Shown in pieces: positions 34,934 through 43,339 of a stretch of 64,000 nt of DNA; position 1 is the stretch's first letter; the number at the start of each line of letters is the position of its first letter. The notes under the pieces are model-generated. The model saw only the letters and a program-made list of their open reading frames with translations. It did no database searches and was not told the DNA's origin. Source of the DNA: Devosia sp. Root413D1 (lineage in GTDB: Bacteria > Pseudomonadota > Alphaproteobacteria > Rhizobiales > Devosiaceae); NCBI RefSeq assembly GCF_001425235.1, contig NZ_LMEA01000008.1:186001-250000 (forward strand), read 5' to 3'. The translations under genes were made by a program, and so were the position numbers.

Positions 34934-35728
34934 ATGACCTACCGCAAGATCTGGTGGAATGACTTTTCCGCCTTCGAATTCCATGGCATCGACCCCAACA
35001 AAACCATCGCAGTGTTCCCCACTGCCGCAGTCGAACAGCATGGGCCGCATCTGCCGGTTGGCACCGACACCATCATCAACCAGGGGCACCTCGATCTCCT
35101 GGTCGAGCGCGCACCCCATGATCTCGACATCCGTATCCTGCCGGTGCAGGCGATCGGCAAATCCAACGAGCACATCTGGCAGACCGGGACGCTGAGCCAC
35201 ACCGCGACCAACCTGATCGATGCCTGGACGCAGATCGGGCTCGAGATCGCCCGTGCTGGCGTCAAGAAGGTGGTCTTCGTCAACTCGCATGGCGGGAACG
35301 TCTCGATCCTCGACATCGTGGCGCGCGAACTCCGGGTGCGCGCCGGCATGTTGGCGGTGAAGACCGGCTGGAGCCAGTACTGGCCCAAGGACATCTATTC
35401 CGACATCGAGAACCGCCACGGCATCCACGGCGGCGACAGCGAAACCTCCGTGGTGATGCACCTCAGGCCCGAGCTGGTGAACCGCGACAAGCTGCAGGAT
35501 TACCCCTCGGTCGCGGCGCGCGACGAGCAGGCCTACAAATACATGCGGCCCACGGGAGCAACGAGCTACGCCTGGATCGCCAGCGATATCAACCCGCTCG
35601 GCGCGGCCGGCGACGCGCACCTGGCGACGCCCGACAAGGGGCGGATCACCGTCGAGACGGCAGTCGGCAGTTTCATCGAGCTGCTGCGCGAGGTGGAGCG
35701 CTACCCGCTGCCGGGGACGCGGGGGTAG
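34934..35728 (+). CDS. Creatininase family amidohydrolase
   Basis: From the ATG at 34934 the protein has 264 residues. It carries the creatininase metal-binding pattern: FPTAAVEQHGPHLPVGTDT with Glu and His, KSNEHIWQTGTLSH, VFVNSHGGNVSIL and HGIHGGDSETSVVM with the late Glu. The family includes creatininase, a formylamino-pyrimidine deformylase and the mycofactocin enzyme MftE, so the substrate cannot be read from sequence. It lies between two nitrogen-compound gene sets and may belong to either. The Imm11-like gene follows 24 bp downstream. Confidence 0.9.
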   Translation: MTYRKIWWNDFSAFEFHGIDPNKTIAVFPTAAVEQHGPHLPVGTDTIINQGHLDLLVERAPHDLDIRILPVQAIGKSNEHIWQTGTLSHTATNLIDAWTQIGLEIARAGVKKVVFVNSHGGNVSILDIVARELRVRAGMLAVKTGWSQYWPKDIYSDIENRHGIHGGDSETSVVMHLRPELVNRDKLQDYPSVAARDEQAYKYMRPTGATSYAWIASDINPLGAAGDAHLATPDKGRITVETAVGSFIELLREVERYPLPGTRG

Positions 35729-35752
35729 TATCGCCCACAAGAGGTCTCCCGA

Positions 35753-36304
35753 ATGTCCTTCTATCGACTGGGTTTCGACCACACTATCCAGCCGCAGTGG
35801 TTCTTGTCTGAGCCGACCGATGAGGCTGGCCAAGCGATCGATCCCAGGGCATTAACGGAGGGGCAATCCTACATAGGACCGAGGCCGCGTAAGCTCACGG
35901 TTCTGCAGCAGGGGTTGGAGTTGGACTTCAGTTTCGGGCCATTCGACATGCCCGTCGTACGATGCAGAATTGGTGACGCACTGGAAGAGCTGTGCGGTCC
36001 GAGCATCGAGCGCTTTCCAGTTCACATAGCCGGTGTGCCTGGGTTCGAGGTGCTGAACGTTACGAGTGCGCTAGATTGCTTCGACTATGCAAACTCCGTC
36101 TACACCTTGTGGCCAGAAGGCGGTGATCGACCCGAAAAGGTGGGCGAGCTGCGAATGGTGCTAGAGTTGCGCATCGATCCAGAACGCGTTGGGAATGCTC
36201 ACCTGTTCAGAGTTGACGGTTGGCCGATTGCGCTGATCGCGTCCTCCTTCTTGAAGGAAGTGCTTGAAGGGACCGCGACCGGCCTGACCTTTACGCCGGT
36301 GTAG
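35753..36304 (+). CDS. Imm11 (DUF1629) family protein, orphan immunity-type gene
   Basis: The 183-residue protein has the C-terminal pattern of the Imm11/MXAN_0049 family: FPVHIAGVPGFEVLNVTSAL, DCFDYANSVYTLWPEG, GELRMVLELRIDPERVG, then HLFRVDGWPIALIASSFLKE and TGLTFTPV at the end. Family members are immunity proteins beside polymorphic toxins. No toxin, secretion or Rhs-type gene is in this window. Its base composition looks less GC-rich and its codon use more mixed than that of its neighbours, which hints at recent transfer. It sits between the creatininase-like and ergothionase-like genes on the same strand. Confidence 0.72.
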   Translation: MSFYRLGFDHTIQPQWFLSEPTDEAGQAIDPRALTEGQSYIGPRPRKLTVLQQGLELDFSFGPFDMPVVRCRIGDALEELCGPSIERFPVHIAGVPGFEVLNVTSALDCFDYANSVYTLWPEGGDRPEKVGELRMVLELRIDPERVGNAHLFRVDGWPIALIASSFLKEVLEGTATGLTFTPV

Positions 36305-36356
36305 CTACTATCGCCGTCCCATTGCATGGCACTGCGGCACCCGCTAATCCCTGTAG

Positions 36357-37910
36357 ATGCATCACTTTCAGACCCAGTCCGATACTCTTTCACTCGACGG
36401 CAAGCCCATGAGTTTTGCGAGTCTGGCGCGGGTCGGCGCACGAGCGGTTTCGCTCGCGGCCGACGCCGCCGCGATGGCGCGGGTCGATGTCGCCCGCAAG
36501 GTGGTCGAGGACAAGATCGCGCGCGGCGAGCCGGTGTATGGCGCCAATACCGGCGTCGGCGCCATGAAGGATGTCGAGTGGTCGCCCGAGGAGCTCGAAA
36601 CGTTCAACCTCGGGCTGGTGCGGGCGCATCATTTCGGCACTGGCGCGCCGTTCCCCAGTTCGGTGGTGCGGAGCGCCATGGCGATCCGCGTCAATACCGC
36701 ATTGACCGGCCGCGTCGGTTGTTCGCGCGCGCTGGTCGACGCCTACCTGGCGCTGCTCGATAAGGACGTGGTGCCGGTGGTGCGGCGTACCGGCTCGATC
36801 GGCACCGCCGATATCGGGTTGATGGGCCAGATCGGCGCCGTACTGACCGGCGTCGGCGAGGCGGTGTACCAGAACCGGCGCATGTCGGCCGAAGCGGCGC
36901 TGGCCGAAGCGGGGCTCGTGCCCTGCCGCATGGCGCCGCGCGACAGCCTCGCATCGATCAGCGTCAACGCCGTGGGCTTTGCCGCCGCCGCCGAGGCGGT
37001 GCGCTCGGCCGCTTCGGCGATGCGCATGCTGCTCGCCACCGGCCTCACCACTGCCGGTGCGCTCGGCGCATCGCGCGACCCGTGGAAGGCCGTGGCGCAT
37101 GTGGGGACCGAGCGCGAGGCCGAGATCGGCGCCTGGCTCTATCACAACGCCATGGGCTGGGACTGGCCGAACGCCACGCATGTGCAGGACCCGCTGTCGC
37201 TGCGCATGATGGCGCAGGTGTTCGGCTCTGGCTTCGATACTCTGCTGGTCGCCGGCCGCACCGTGCTCGCCGCCACCGGCCGCACCGATGACAACCCGGT
37301 AGTGGTCGACGGACAGGTGCTGACCTCAGGCGGCTCCCTGCCGCTCGACGTGACCATCTACCTGCAGACGGCGCAGCTGGCGCTGGCGCATGCGGCGCGC
37401 AACTCGTTCAACCGTTGCGTGCTGCTGTCGAACGGCGCCCGGCGCGATCTGCCGATCAACCTGGTGCCGCGCGGCGCCATCGCCACCGGCTTTGGCCCGA
37501 TCATCAAGCTGGCGGGCGAACTCTTCGCGCGCGCCCTGTCGATGGCGATGCCGGTCTCGGCGCAATCGCTGGTTGTCGCCGCCGGGCTCGAGGACGAGGT
37601 GTCGTTCCTGCCGCTGGTGGTCGAGCGATTCGAGCGGCAGGTGCGGGCGCTGAAGCGTCTGGCGGCCCTAGAGGGCCTGCTCGCCGCGCAGGCGATGGAC
37701 ATTCACGGCGACCGTCCGAGCGGTGTGCCCGCGATGATCTACGACAAGGTCAGGCAGCACGCCGCCTTCTACGTGGTGGACCGGCCACTTTCTGCGGAAG
37801 TCGAAATCATTGAAAGCGATCTGGGTTCGGAACAGAGCATGGCGGAACTGATTTCCCACGCGCCCATTCCTGCACTGGACGAGTTTTTCGCGCTGGGCCC
37901 CGTCGCGTAG
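36357..37910 (+). CDS. Ergothionase-like aromatic amino acid lyase without MIO triad
   Basis: The 517-residue protein is a homologue of histidine ammonia-lyase: VYGANTGVGAMKD matches the HAL Tyr loop, and TGRTDDNPVVVDGQVLTSGG matches its middle region. In HAL the motif GSVGASGDLAPL forms the MIO cofactor from Ala-Ser-Gly. Here it reads GSIGTADIGLMGQ, with Thr150-Ala151-Asp152 in place of the triad, so MIO cannot form. Ergothionase is a member of this superfamily known to act without MIO, because trimethylamine is already a good leaving group; it makes thiourocanate and trimethylamine from ergothioneine. The neighbours supply the other pathway steps. It is very unlikely to be a working histidine lyase. 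Confidence 0.82.
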   Translation: MHHFQTQSDTLSLDGKPMSFASLARVGARAVSLAADAAAMARVDVARKVVEDKIARGEPVYGANTGVGAMKDVEWSPEELETFNLGLVRAHHFGTGAPFPSSVVRSAMAIRVNTALTGRVGCSRALVDAYLALLDKDVVPVVRRTGSIGTADIGLMGQIGAVLTGVGEAVYQNRRMSAEAALAEAGLVPCRMAPRDSLASISVNAVGFAAAAEAVRSAASAMRMLLATGLTTAGALGASRDPWKAVAHVGTEREAEIGAWLYHNAMGWDWPNATHVQDPLSLRMMAQVFGSGFDTLLVAGRTVLAATGRTDDNPVVVDGQVLTSGGSLPLDVTIYLQTAQLALAHAARNSFNRCVLLSNGARRDLPINLVPRGAIATGFGPIIKLAGELFARALSMAMPVSAQSLVVAAGLEDEVSFLPLVVERFERQVRALKRLAALEGLLAAQAMDIHGDRPSGVPAMIYDKVRQHAAFYVVDRPLSAEVEIIESDLGSEQSMAELISHAPIPALDEFFALGPVA

Positions 37911-38003
37911 CATGCCGGAGTATGACTTTTCCTTGGCGCCCGTATAGGTTTGGCGCCAATTCCGGCCCAGGGACTGCACGGCCGGAACAATAAGGAGACC
38001 ATC

Positions 38004-38912
38004 ATGCTTTCGAAGAAACTGCTCGGCGCTGCTGTCGCGCTGGCCTTCACGGTGACCGCTGCGAATGCCCAGGTCGTCGTGTCGTCGAAGATCGATACCG
38101 AAGGTGGCTTGCTCGGCAACATCATCAGCCAGGTGCTGCAGGCCAATGGCGTCGCCGTGACCGAGAAGATCCAGCTCGGCGGCACGCCCGTCGTGCGCCA
38201 GGCGATCACCGCCGGCGAGATCGACATCTATCCAGAATATACCGGCAACGCCGCGTTCTTCTTCGAGAAGGCCGACGACCCGCTGTGGAACGACGCCGCC
38301 AAGGCCTATGCCGAGGCGAAGAAACTCGACTACGACGCCAACAAGATCGTCTGGCTGTCCCCCGCTCCTGCCAACAACACCTGGGCAGTGGCCGTCCGCA
38401 AGGATGTCGCCGATGCCAACAAGCTCGCGACCTTCAGTGAGCTCGGCGCCTATATCGCCGGCGGCGGCAACATCAAGCTGGCCGCCTCGGCCGAGTTCGT
38501 CTCGTCCCCGGCCGCCTTGCCGAAGTTCCAGGAAGTCTACGGCTTCACTCTGAAGCCCGACCAGCTGGTGACCCTCTCCGGTGGTGACACCGCGGCGACC
38601 ATCGCTGCCGCTGCGCAGCAGACCAACGGCGTCAACGCCGCCATGGTCTACGGCACCGACGGCGGCATCGCTCCCTCGGGTCTGGTGGTGATGACCGACG
38701 ACAAGGGCGTGCAGCCGGTCTACGAGCCGGCCCCGATCATCCGCGAGGCCGTGCTGCAGGCCAATCCGCAGATCGAAGAGCTGCTGAAGCCGGTATTCGC
38801 CAAGCTCGACCTGGCGACGCTGCAGACGCTCAACGGCCGCATCCAGGTCGGTGGCGAAGCCGCCAAGGACGTCGCCATCGACTGGCTGAAGACCAACGGC
38901 TTCCTGAAGTAA
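38004..38912 (+). CDS. Quaternary amine ABC transporter binding protein (OsmF/YehZ-like)
   Basis: The 302-residue protein starts at the ATG after TAAGGAGA, with signal sequence LLGAAVALAFTVTAANAQ. It has the OpuAC-like fold of betaine-binding proteins: SKIDTEGGLLGNIISQVLQ, AGEIDIYPEYTGNAAFFF and LSPAPANNTWAVAVRKD, with aromatic residues able to cage a trimethylammonium group. Lengths and order of the next three genes match E. coli yehZYXW. In this cluster the likely ligand is ergothioneine or a related betaine (inference). A hairpin terminator follows, suggesting the binding protein is made in excess. Confidence 0.88.
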   Translation: MLSKKLLGAAVALAFTVTAANAQVVVSSKIDTEGGLLGNIISQVLQANGVAVTEKIQLGGTPVVRQAITAGEIDIYPEYTGNAAFFFEKADDPLWNDAAKAYAEAKKLDYDANKIVWLSPAPANNTWAVAVRKDVADANKLATFSELGAYIAGGGNIKLAASAEFVSSPAALPKFQEVYGFTLKPDQLVTLSGGDTAATIAAAAQQTNGVNAAMVYGTDGGIAPSGLVVMTDDKGVQPVYEPAPIIREAVLQANPQIEELLKPVFAKLDLATLQTLNGRIQVGGEAAKDVAIDWLKTNGFLK

Positions 38913-38937
38913 GCTGCCGCACGGTCAGTGCATTTTG

Positions 38938-38972
38938 GGGGTGGGCAGGACGACTGCCCACCCCTAGTGTTT
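38938..38972 (+). terminator. Terminator-like hairpin after the binding protein gene
   Basis: GGGGTGGGCA and TGCCCACCCC form a ten-pair stem with a seven-base loop, followed by TAGTGTTTT. It lies 26 bases after the stop. Partial termination here would raise binding protein over permease. Confidence 0.65.
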
Positions 38973-39005
38973 TCGGCATGACGCGCTTCGGCAATGACCA
39001 CCGCC

Positions 39006-39085
39006 TGTCATCCCTGCGAAAGCAGGGACCCATCGCCCAGCCCGCGCTGGCTGCGAGTTGGGTCCCTGCTTTCGCAGGGATGACA
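39006..39085. repeat. Type C inverted repeat
   Basis: Arms 39006-39031 and 39060-39085 are perfect 26-bp reverse complements (TGTCATCCCTGCGAAAGCAG begins the left arm) around 28 bp. It lies 20 bases before the permease GTG, after the terminator-like hairpin, and belongs to the family at 27798. Confidence 0.9.
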
Positions 39086-39105
39086 TCGAGTATGGAGCGA
39101 GACCG

Positions 39106-40293
39106 GTGACCGACGCTGCGATCGCCGCACCGACACGAAGCTTCGCCGTCGATAAGCTCGGCGTGCTGATCGCCGCGCTCGCCGCCATCGCCGCCTTCCT
39201 GCCCTTCGCCGCGTTCCGCGCCAACCGCATCGTGCTCGGGGAGGCCAAGGGTCTCTTCGCCGCGCTCCCCGGCTGGGAAGCTGCGGCCCTCGCCATCGTG
39301 CTGGCCGCCGGCATCGGCATCGCGCTGTTCCGGACGCCGACGCTGTGGCGGCTGGCCACCAGCCTCGTCGTGCTGGCGCTGCTGTTCGTCGCCATCGGCC
39401 ACGCCGGCACCTTCCTCACGCCACCGGGTGACAAGATCGCCCGCGTCTCGCCCGGCGCCGGTTTCTGGCTCTTGATCTTTGCCTTCGCTTTGCTGGCCGC
39501 CGACGCCATAGCGCGGCTGAAGCTGAAGCCATGGACGCGCATCGGCGTGCTGGCGGCGGTGGCCCTGTTCTTCGCCGTGCTGCTCGGCTCGGGCACGCTG
39601 AACGATCTCTCGATCCTCCGCGAATATGCCAATCGCGGCGATACCTTCTGGCGTGAGGCGCAAACGCATCTGGCGCTGGCGCTGGGTTCGCTCGCCGCGG
39701 CAACGGTGGCCGGCATCCCGATCGGCATTCTCTGCCATCGCAGCGATGCCTGGCGCGCGCCGGTGCTGAACGTGCTGAACGCCATCCAGACCATCCCGTC
39801 GATCGCGCTGTTTGGCCTCTTGATCGCGCCGCTCGCCTGGGTGGCGGCCAACATCCCGGGCGCCTCGGCCGTCGGCATCTCCGGCATCGGCGCGGCGCCG
39901 GCCATGGTGGCGCTGTTCGCCTATTCGCTGCTGCCGGTGGTCGCCAACACTGTGGTCGGCCTCGATGGCGTGCCGCCCGCCGCCAATGACGCGGCCAAGG
40001 GCATGGGCATGACCGACTGGCAGCGGCTGGTGACCGTCGAGTTTCCGCTGGCCTTTCCGGTGATCCTCACCGGCATCCGCATCGTGCTGGTGCAGAATAT
40101 CGGCCTCGCCACCATTGCCGCGCTGATCGGTGGCGGCGGTTTTGGCGTCTTCGTGTTCCAGGGCGTCGGGCAGACGGCGATGGACCTGGTGCTGCTCGGC
40201 GCCGTACCCACCGTGGCGCTCGCCTTCGCCGCGGCTGTCGTGCTGGACGCAATTGTCGAAATGGTCTCACCCAAGGATACGCGCCGTGATTGA
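39106..40293 (+). CDS. Quaternary amine ABC permease, long form (YehY-like)
   Basis: From the GTG at 39106 (GGAGCGAG four bases upstream) the protein has 395 residues. The N-terminal half adds about four hydrophobic helices. The C-terminal half is a standard betaine-type BPD permease with LNVLNAIQTIPSIALFGLLI, GLDGVPPAANDAAKGMGMTD as coupling loop and NIGLATIAALIGGGGFGVFV. E. coli YehY has the same two-part build and a similar length. The end overlaps the ATPase start by eight bases. The frame upstream of the GTG runs through a palindromic repeat and is not used. Confidence 0.9.
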   Translation: MTDAAIAAPTRSFAVDKLGVLIAALAAIAAFLPFAAFRANRIVLGEAKGLFAALPGWEAAALAIVLAAGIGIALFRTPTLWRLATSLVVLALLFVAIGHAGTFLTPPGDKIARVSPGAGFWLLIFAFALLAADAIARLKLKPWTRIGVLAAVALFFAVLLGSGTLNDLSILREYANRGDTFWREAQTHLALALGSLAAATVAGIPIGILCHRSDAWRAPVLNVLNAIQTIPSIALFGLLIAPLAWVAANIPGASAVGISGIGAAPAMVALFAYSLLPVVANTVVGLDGVPPAANDAAKGMGMTDWQRLVTVEFPLAFPVILTGIRIVLVQNIGLATIAALIGGGGFGVFVFQGVGQTAMDLVLLGAVPTVALAFAAAVVLDAIVEMVSPKDTRRD

Positions 40294-41224
40294 GATCGAA
40301 GCCCTCACCAAGGACTATCTCGAGCTGACCGTGGTCGACCACGTCGGCCTCACCGTCGCCGACGGCGAGATCGCGGTGATCGTCGGCACCTCCGGGTCAG
40401 GCAAGACCACGCTGTTGCGGATGATCAACCGATTGATCGAGCCGACCTCGGGCACGGTGAAGATCGATGGCCAGGATACCCGGGATGTGCCGGCCTTCGA
40501 GCTCAGGCGCCGCATCGGCTACGCCATCCAGGGGCACGGGCTGTTCCCGCACCGCACCGTCGGGCAGAACATTGCCACGGTCCCGACCCTGCTCGGCTGG
40601 GACAAGGGCAAGATCGCGGCGCGGGTCGATGAACTGCTGGAACTGTTTCAGCTGCCGGCGGCGGAGTTTCGCGACCGTATGCCGAGCGAACTGTCCGGCG
40701 GCCAGCAGCAGCGCGTTGGGGTGGCACGGGCCCTCGCCGCCGAGCCGAAACTGCTGCTGATGGACGAACCGTTCGGCGCGCTCGACCCGATCATCCGCGC
40801 CAAGGCGCAATCGGACCTGCTCGCCATCCAGAAGCGCTTCGGCACCACCATCGTCTTGGTGACGCACGACATGGAGGAGGCGATCCATCTCGGTTCGCGC
40901 ATCGCCGTGATGGATAAGGGTAAGCTCCTGCAATACGCGCCGCCGGACGAGATCATCGCCCGGCCCGCAACGCCGTTCGTTGCCGAACTGATCGGCACCG
41001 GCGAGCGGCCGTTCCGGCTGCTGTCGCTGGGCAAGGTCCGCGACCTGGTCGAGTCCGGCCCGGCACAGGGCGAGCCGATCTCCGCCGACGCCTCACTGCG
41101 CGACGCCTATGCCGAGTGCCTGTGGACCGGCCGCGAGATGCTGCCGGTGGTCGATGCCGATGGCGCCAGCATCGGCCGCATCCGTCGCGACGACATCGCC
41201 CACAAGGCCGAGCGCCCGCAATGA
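40286..41224 (+). CDS. Quaternary amine ABC ATPase (YehX-like)
   Basis: The 312-residue ATPase starts at a GTG overlapping the permease end. It has Walker A in [40 protein letters not shown] before the signature SGGQQQRVGVARALA, Walker B in LLLMDEPFGALDP and VLVTHDMEEAIHLG. The C-terminal tail (ISADASLRDAYAECLW, then VVDADGASIGRIRRDDI) is one CBS-like half as in YehX and OpuCA. It energises import together with the flanking permeases and overlaps the next gene by four bases. Confidence 0.94.
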   Translation: MIEIEALTKDYLELTVVDHVGLTVADGEIAVIVGTSGSGKTTLLRMINRLIEPTSGTVKIDGQDTRDVPAFELRRRIGYAIQGHGLFPHRTVGQNIATVPTLLGWDKGKIAARVDELLELFQLPAAEFRDRMPSELSGGQQQRVGVARALAAEPKLLLMDEPFGALDPIIRAKAQSDLLAIQKRFGTTIVLVTHDMEEAIHLGSRIAVMDKGKLLQYAPPDEIIARPATPFVAELIGTGERPFRLLSLGKVRDLVESGPAQGEPISADASLRDAYAECLWTGREMLPVVDADGASIGRIRRDDIAHKAERPQ

Positions 41225-41970
41225 AGCCGGGGCTGATCATCCGGCTGGTGGTTCTGGCGCTGCTGGTGGCGTTCATCGTCACGCCGGAGAGCTTCGCCTG
41301 GGTGTTCCAGCCGCTGACCAAGAACGGCCAGCCGGCGATCTACGTGCAGAACTCGCTGCTCAACCTCACCGTAAGCCACCTGACCATCGTCGCCATCGCC
41401 ACCATCGCCTCGACGTTGCTGGCGGTGGGTCTCGCCATTCTCGTCACCCGGCCATTCGGCGCCGAATTTCTGCCGTTGAGCCGCTCGCTCGCCAATATCG
41501 GCCAGACCTTTCCGCCGGTGGCGGTGCTGGCACTGGCCGTGCCGGTACTGGGCTTCGGCACCGCGCCGACGCTGGTGGCGCTGTTCCTCTACGGCCTGCT
41601 GCCGATCTTCGAGAACGCCCTCACCGGCCTCACCACCTTGCCGCCCGCCGTGACCGAAGCGGCCCGCGGCGTCGGGATGACCGACCGGCAGCGGCTGCTG
41701 GGCGTGGAACTGCCGCTGGCAACGCCGGTGATCCTCGCCGGCATCCGGCTCTCGGTAGTGATCTCGGTGGCGACGGCCACTATCGGCTCGACCGTCGCGG
41801 CCTCGACGCTGGGCGAGGTGATCATCGCCGGGCTGCTCAGCAATAACCTCGCCTTCATCGCCCAGGGCGGGCTGGTGGTCGGCGTGATGGCGGTTCTGAT
41901 CTATGATGCGCTTTCGGCGCTCGAGCGGGCACTGATGGCCCGCACCGGCCAGCGCCGGCAGCACGCGTAG
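41221..41970 (+). CDS. Quaternary amine ABC permease, short form (YehW-like)
   Basis: The 249-residue permease starts at ATG overlapping the ATPase stop (ATGA). Six helices are visible, with SLANIGQTFPPVAVLALAVP, the coupling loop LTTLPPAVTEAARGVGMTDR and the segment VVISVATATIGSTVAASTLG. Length and position match YehW. The hydantoinase-like gene starts eight bases after its stop, which ties importer and catabolic enzymes into one transcript. Confidence 0.92.
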   Translation: MKPGLIIRLVVLALLVAFIVTPESFAWVFQPLTKNGQPAIYVQNSLLNLTVSHLTIVAIATIASTLLAVGLAILVTRPFGAEFLPLSRSLANIGQTFPPVAVLALAVPVLGFGTAPTLVALFLYGLLPIFENALTGLTTLPPAVTEAARGVGMTDRQRLLGVELPLATPVILAGIRLSVVISVATATIGSTVAASTLGEVIIAGLLSNNLAFIAQGGLVVGVMAVLIYDALSALERALMARTGQRRQHA

Positions 41971-41978
41971 GAGCCAAC

Positions 41979-43322
41979 ATGTCCGATTTCGATCTCGTCC
42001 TCGCCGGCACGGTGGTGCTGCCATCCATGGTGGTCGAGGATGGCTATGTGGCGGTGCGCGACGGCAAGGTGGTGCATGTCGGCGAGGGGACGCCGCCGCA
42101 CGCGCATGAGCGGCATTTGCTCGGCAAAGCGCTGATCCTGCCCGGTGCCATCGACGCGCAGACCCACTCCTTGAGCCAGAGAGGTCAGGAAGATTTCATC
42201 TGGTCGACCCGCTCGGCCGCGGCCGGCGGGGTGACCACCATTGTCGACATGCCCTATGACGAGGGCAACCTCGTCTGCTCCGCCGAGGCGGTGCGGATCA
42301 AGGTGGCGCATGCCGAGCCGCAGGCCCGGGTGGATTTCGCGCTCTATGGCACCATCAACCCGGAGGACGGTGCGAGCCGCATCGCCGAGCAGGCGGCAGC
42401 CGGCGTTGCGGCGTTCAAGTTCTCGACCTTCGGCACTGACCCGGTGCGCTTCCCGCGCATCTCGCCGCCGCTCCTCGCCGAGGCCTTCGCCGAGGTGGCG
42501 AAGACCGGGTTGACGGCGGGCGTCCACAACGAGGACGACGAGAGCGTCCGCGCCGCCATGGCCAAGGTGAAGGCCTTGGGCATCACCGACTGGCGGGCGC
42601 ATGGCCTGAGCCGGCCGCCGCTGACCGAATTGCTGGCGACGCTGCAGATCTACGAGACCGGGGCGCAAACCGGGTGCGATGCTCATGTGGTGCACTGCTC
42701 GCTGAGCCGAGGCTATGACATCGCGGCCGACTATCGGGCGCACGGCTTCGGCGCCACCATCGAGTGCTGCATCCACTACCTGACGCTGGACGAGGAAAAC
42801 GACGTCCGCCGGCTGGGCGGCAAGGCCAAGATCAACCCGCCGATCCGCCCGCGCGCCGAGGTGGAAGCGCTGTGGCGCCAGGTGGCGGCCGGCAATGTGA
42901 CGCTGGTCTCGACCGATCACGTCAGCTGGTCGGAAGATCGGAAGACCAACCCGGACATGCTGGCCAATTCCTCCGGCGTGCCGGGCCTCGAGGCGATGGT
43001 GCCGCTGTTCGTCAAGGGCGCGCTGGAGCGCGGCGTGTCGCTGACCTGGGCGGCAAAGCTGATGGCGGCGAACCCGGCCAGGCACTTCCGGCTGGGGCAG
43101 AAAGGCGCGCTCGAGGCCGGCAAGGATGCCGACATCACCGTGCTGGTAGATCGACCGGTGGTCTATGACGCGGCAAGATCCGGGCACAATGTGGTGGGGT
43201 GGTCGCCGTACAACGGCATCGAGCTGCCATGGACGGTGGCCGGCACCTGGCTGCGCGGGCAGCAGGTGTTTGACGGAACCACGGTGGCCGAACCGGGGGC
43301 AGGGCGGTGGGTGCGGCCGTGA
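41979..43322 (+). CDS. Hydantoinase/allantoinase-like cyclic amidohydrolase
   Basis: The 447-residue protein follows the dihydropyrimidinase/allantoinase pattern: AGTVVLPSMVVEDGYVAVRD, the carboxylated Lys in GVAAFKFSTFG, VHNEDDESV, AHVVHCSLSRG and VTLVSTDHVSWSED. The first metal motif, normally DxHxH, reads IDAQTHSLS, so the first His is Gln. In the ergothioneine route this would open hydantoin-5-propionate to N-carbamoyl-glutamate. It starts eight bases after the importer and lies before the carbamoylase that would use its product. Confidence 0.87.
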   Translation: MSDFDLVLAGTVVLPSMVVEDGYVAVRDGKVVHVGEGTPPHAHERHLLGKALILPGAIDAQTHSLSQRGQEDFIWSTRSAAAGGVTTIVDMPYDEGNLVCSAEAVRIKVAHAEPQARVDFALYGTINPEDGASRIAEQAAAGVAAFKFSTFGTDPVRFPRISPPLLAEAFAEVAKTGLTAGVHNEDDESVRAAMAKVKALGITDWRAHGLSRPPLTELLATLQIYETGAQTGCDAHVVHCSLSRGYDIAADYRAHGFGATIECCIHYLTLDEENDVRRLGGKAKINPPIRPRAEVEALWRQVAAGNVTLVSTDHVSWSEDRKTNPDMLANSSGVPGLEAMVPLFVKGALERGVSLTWAAKLMAANPARHFRLGQKGALEAGKDADITVLVDRPVVYDAARSGHNVVGWSPYNGIELPWTVAGTWLRGQQVFDGTTVAEPGAGRWVRP

Positions 43323-43339
43323 GGATCGAGCACTTTGCC

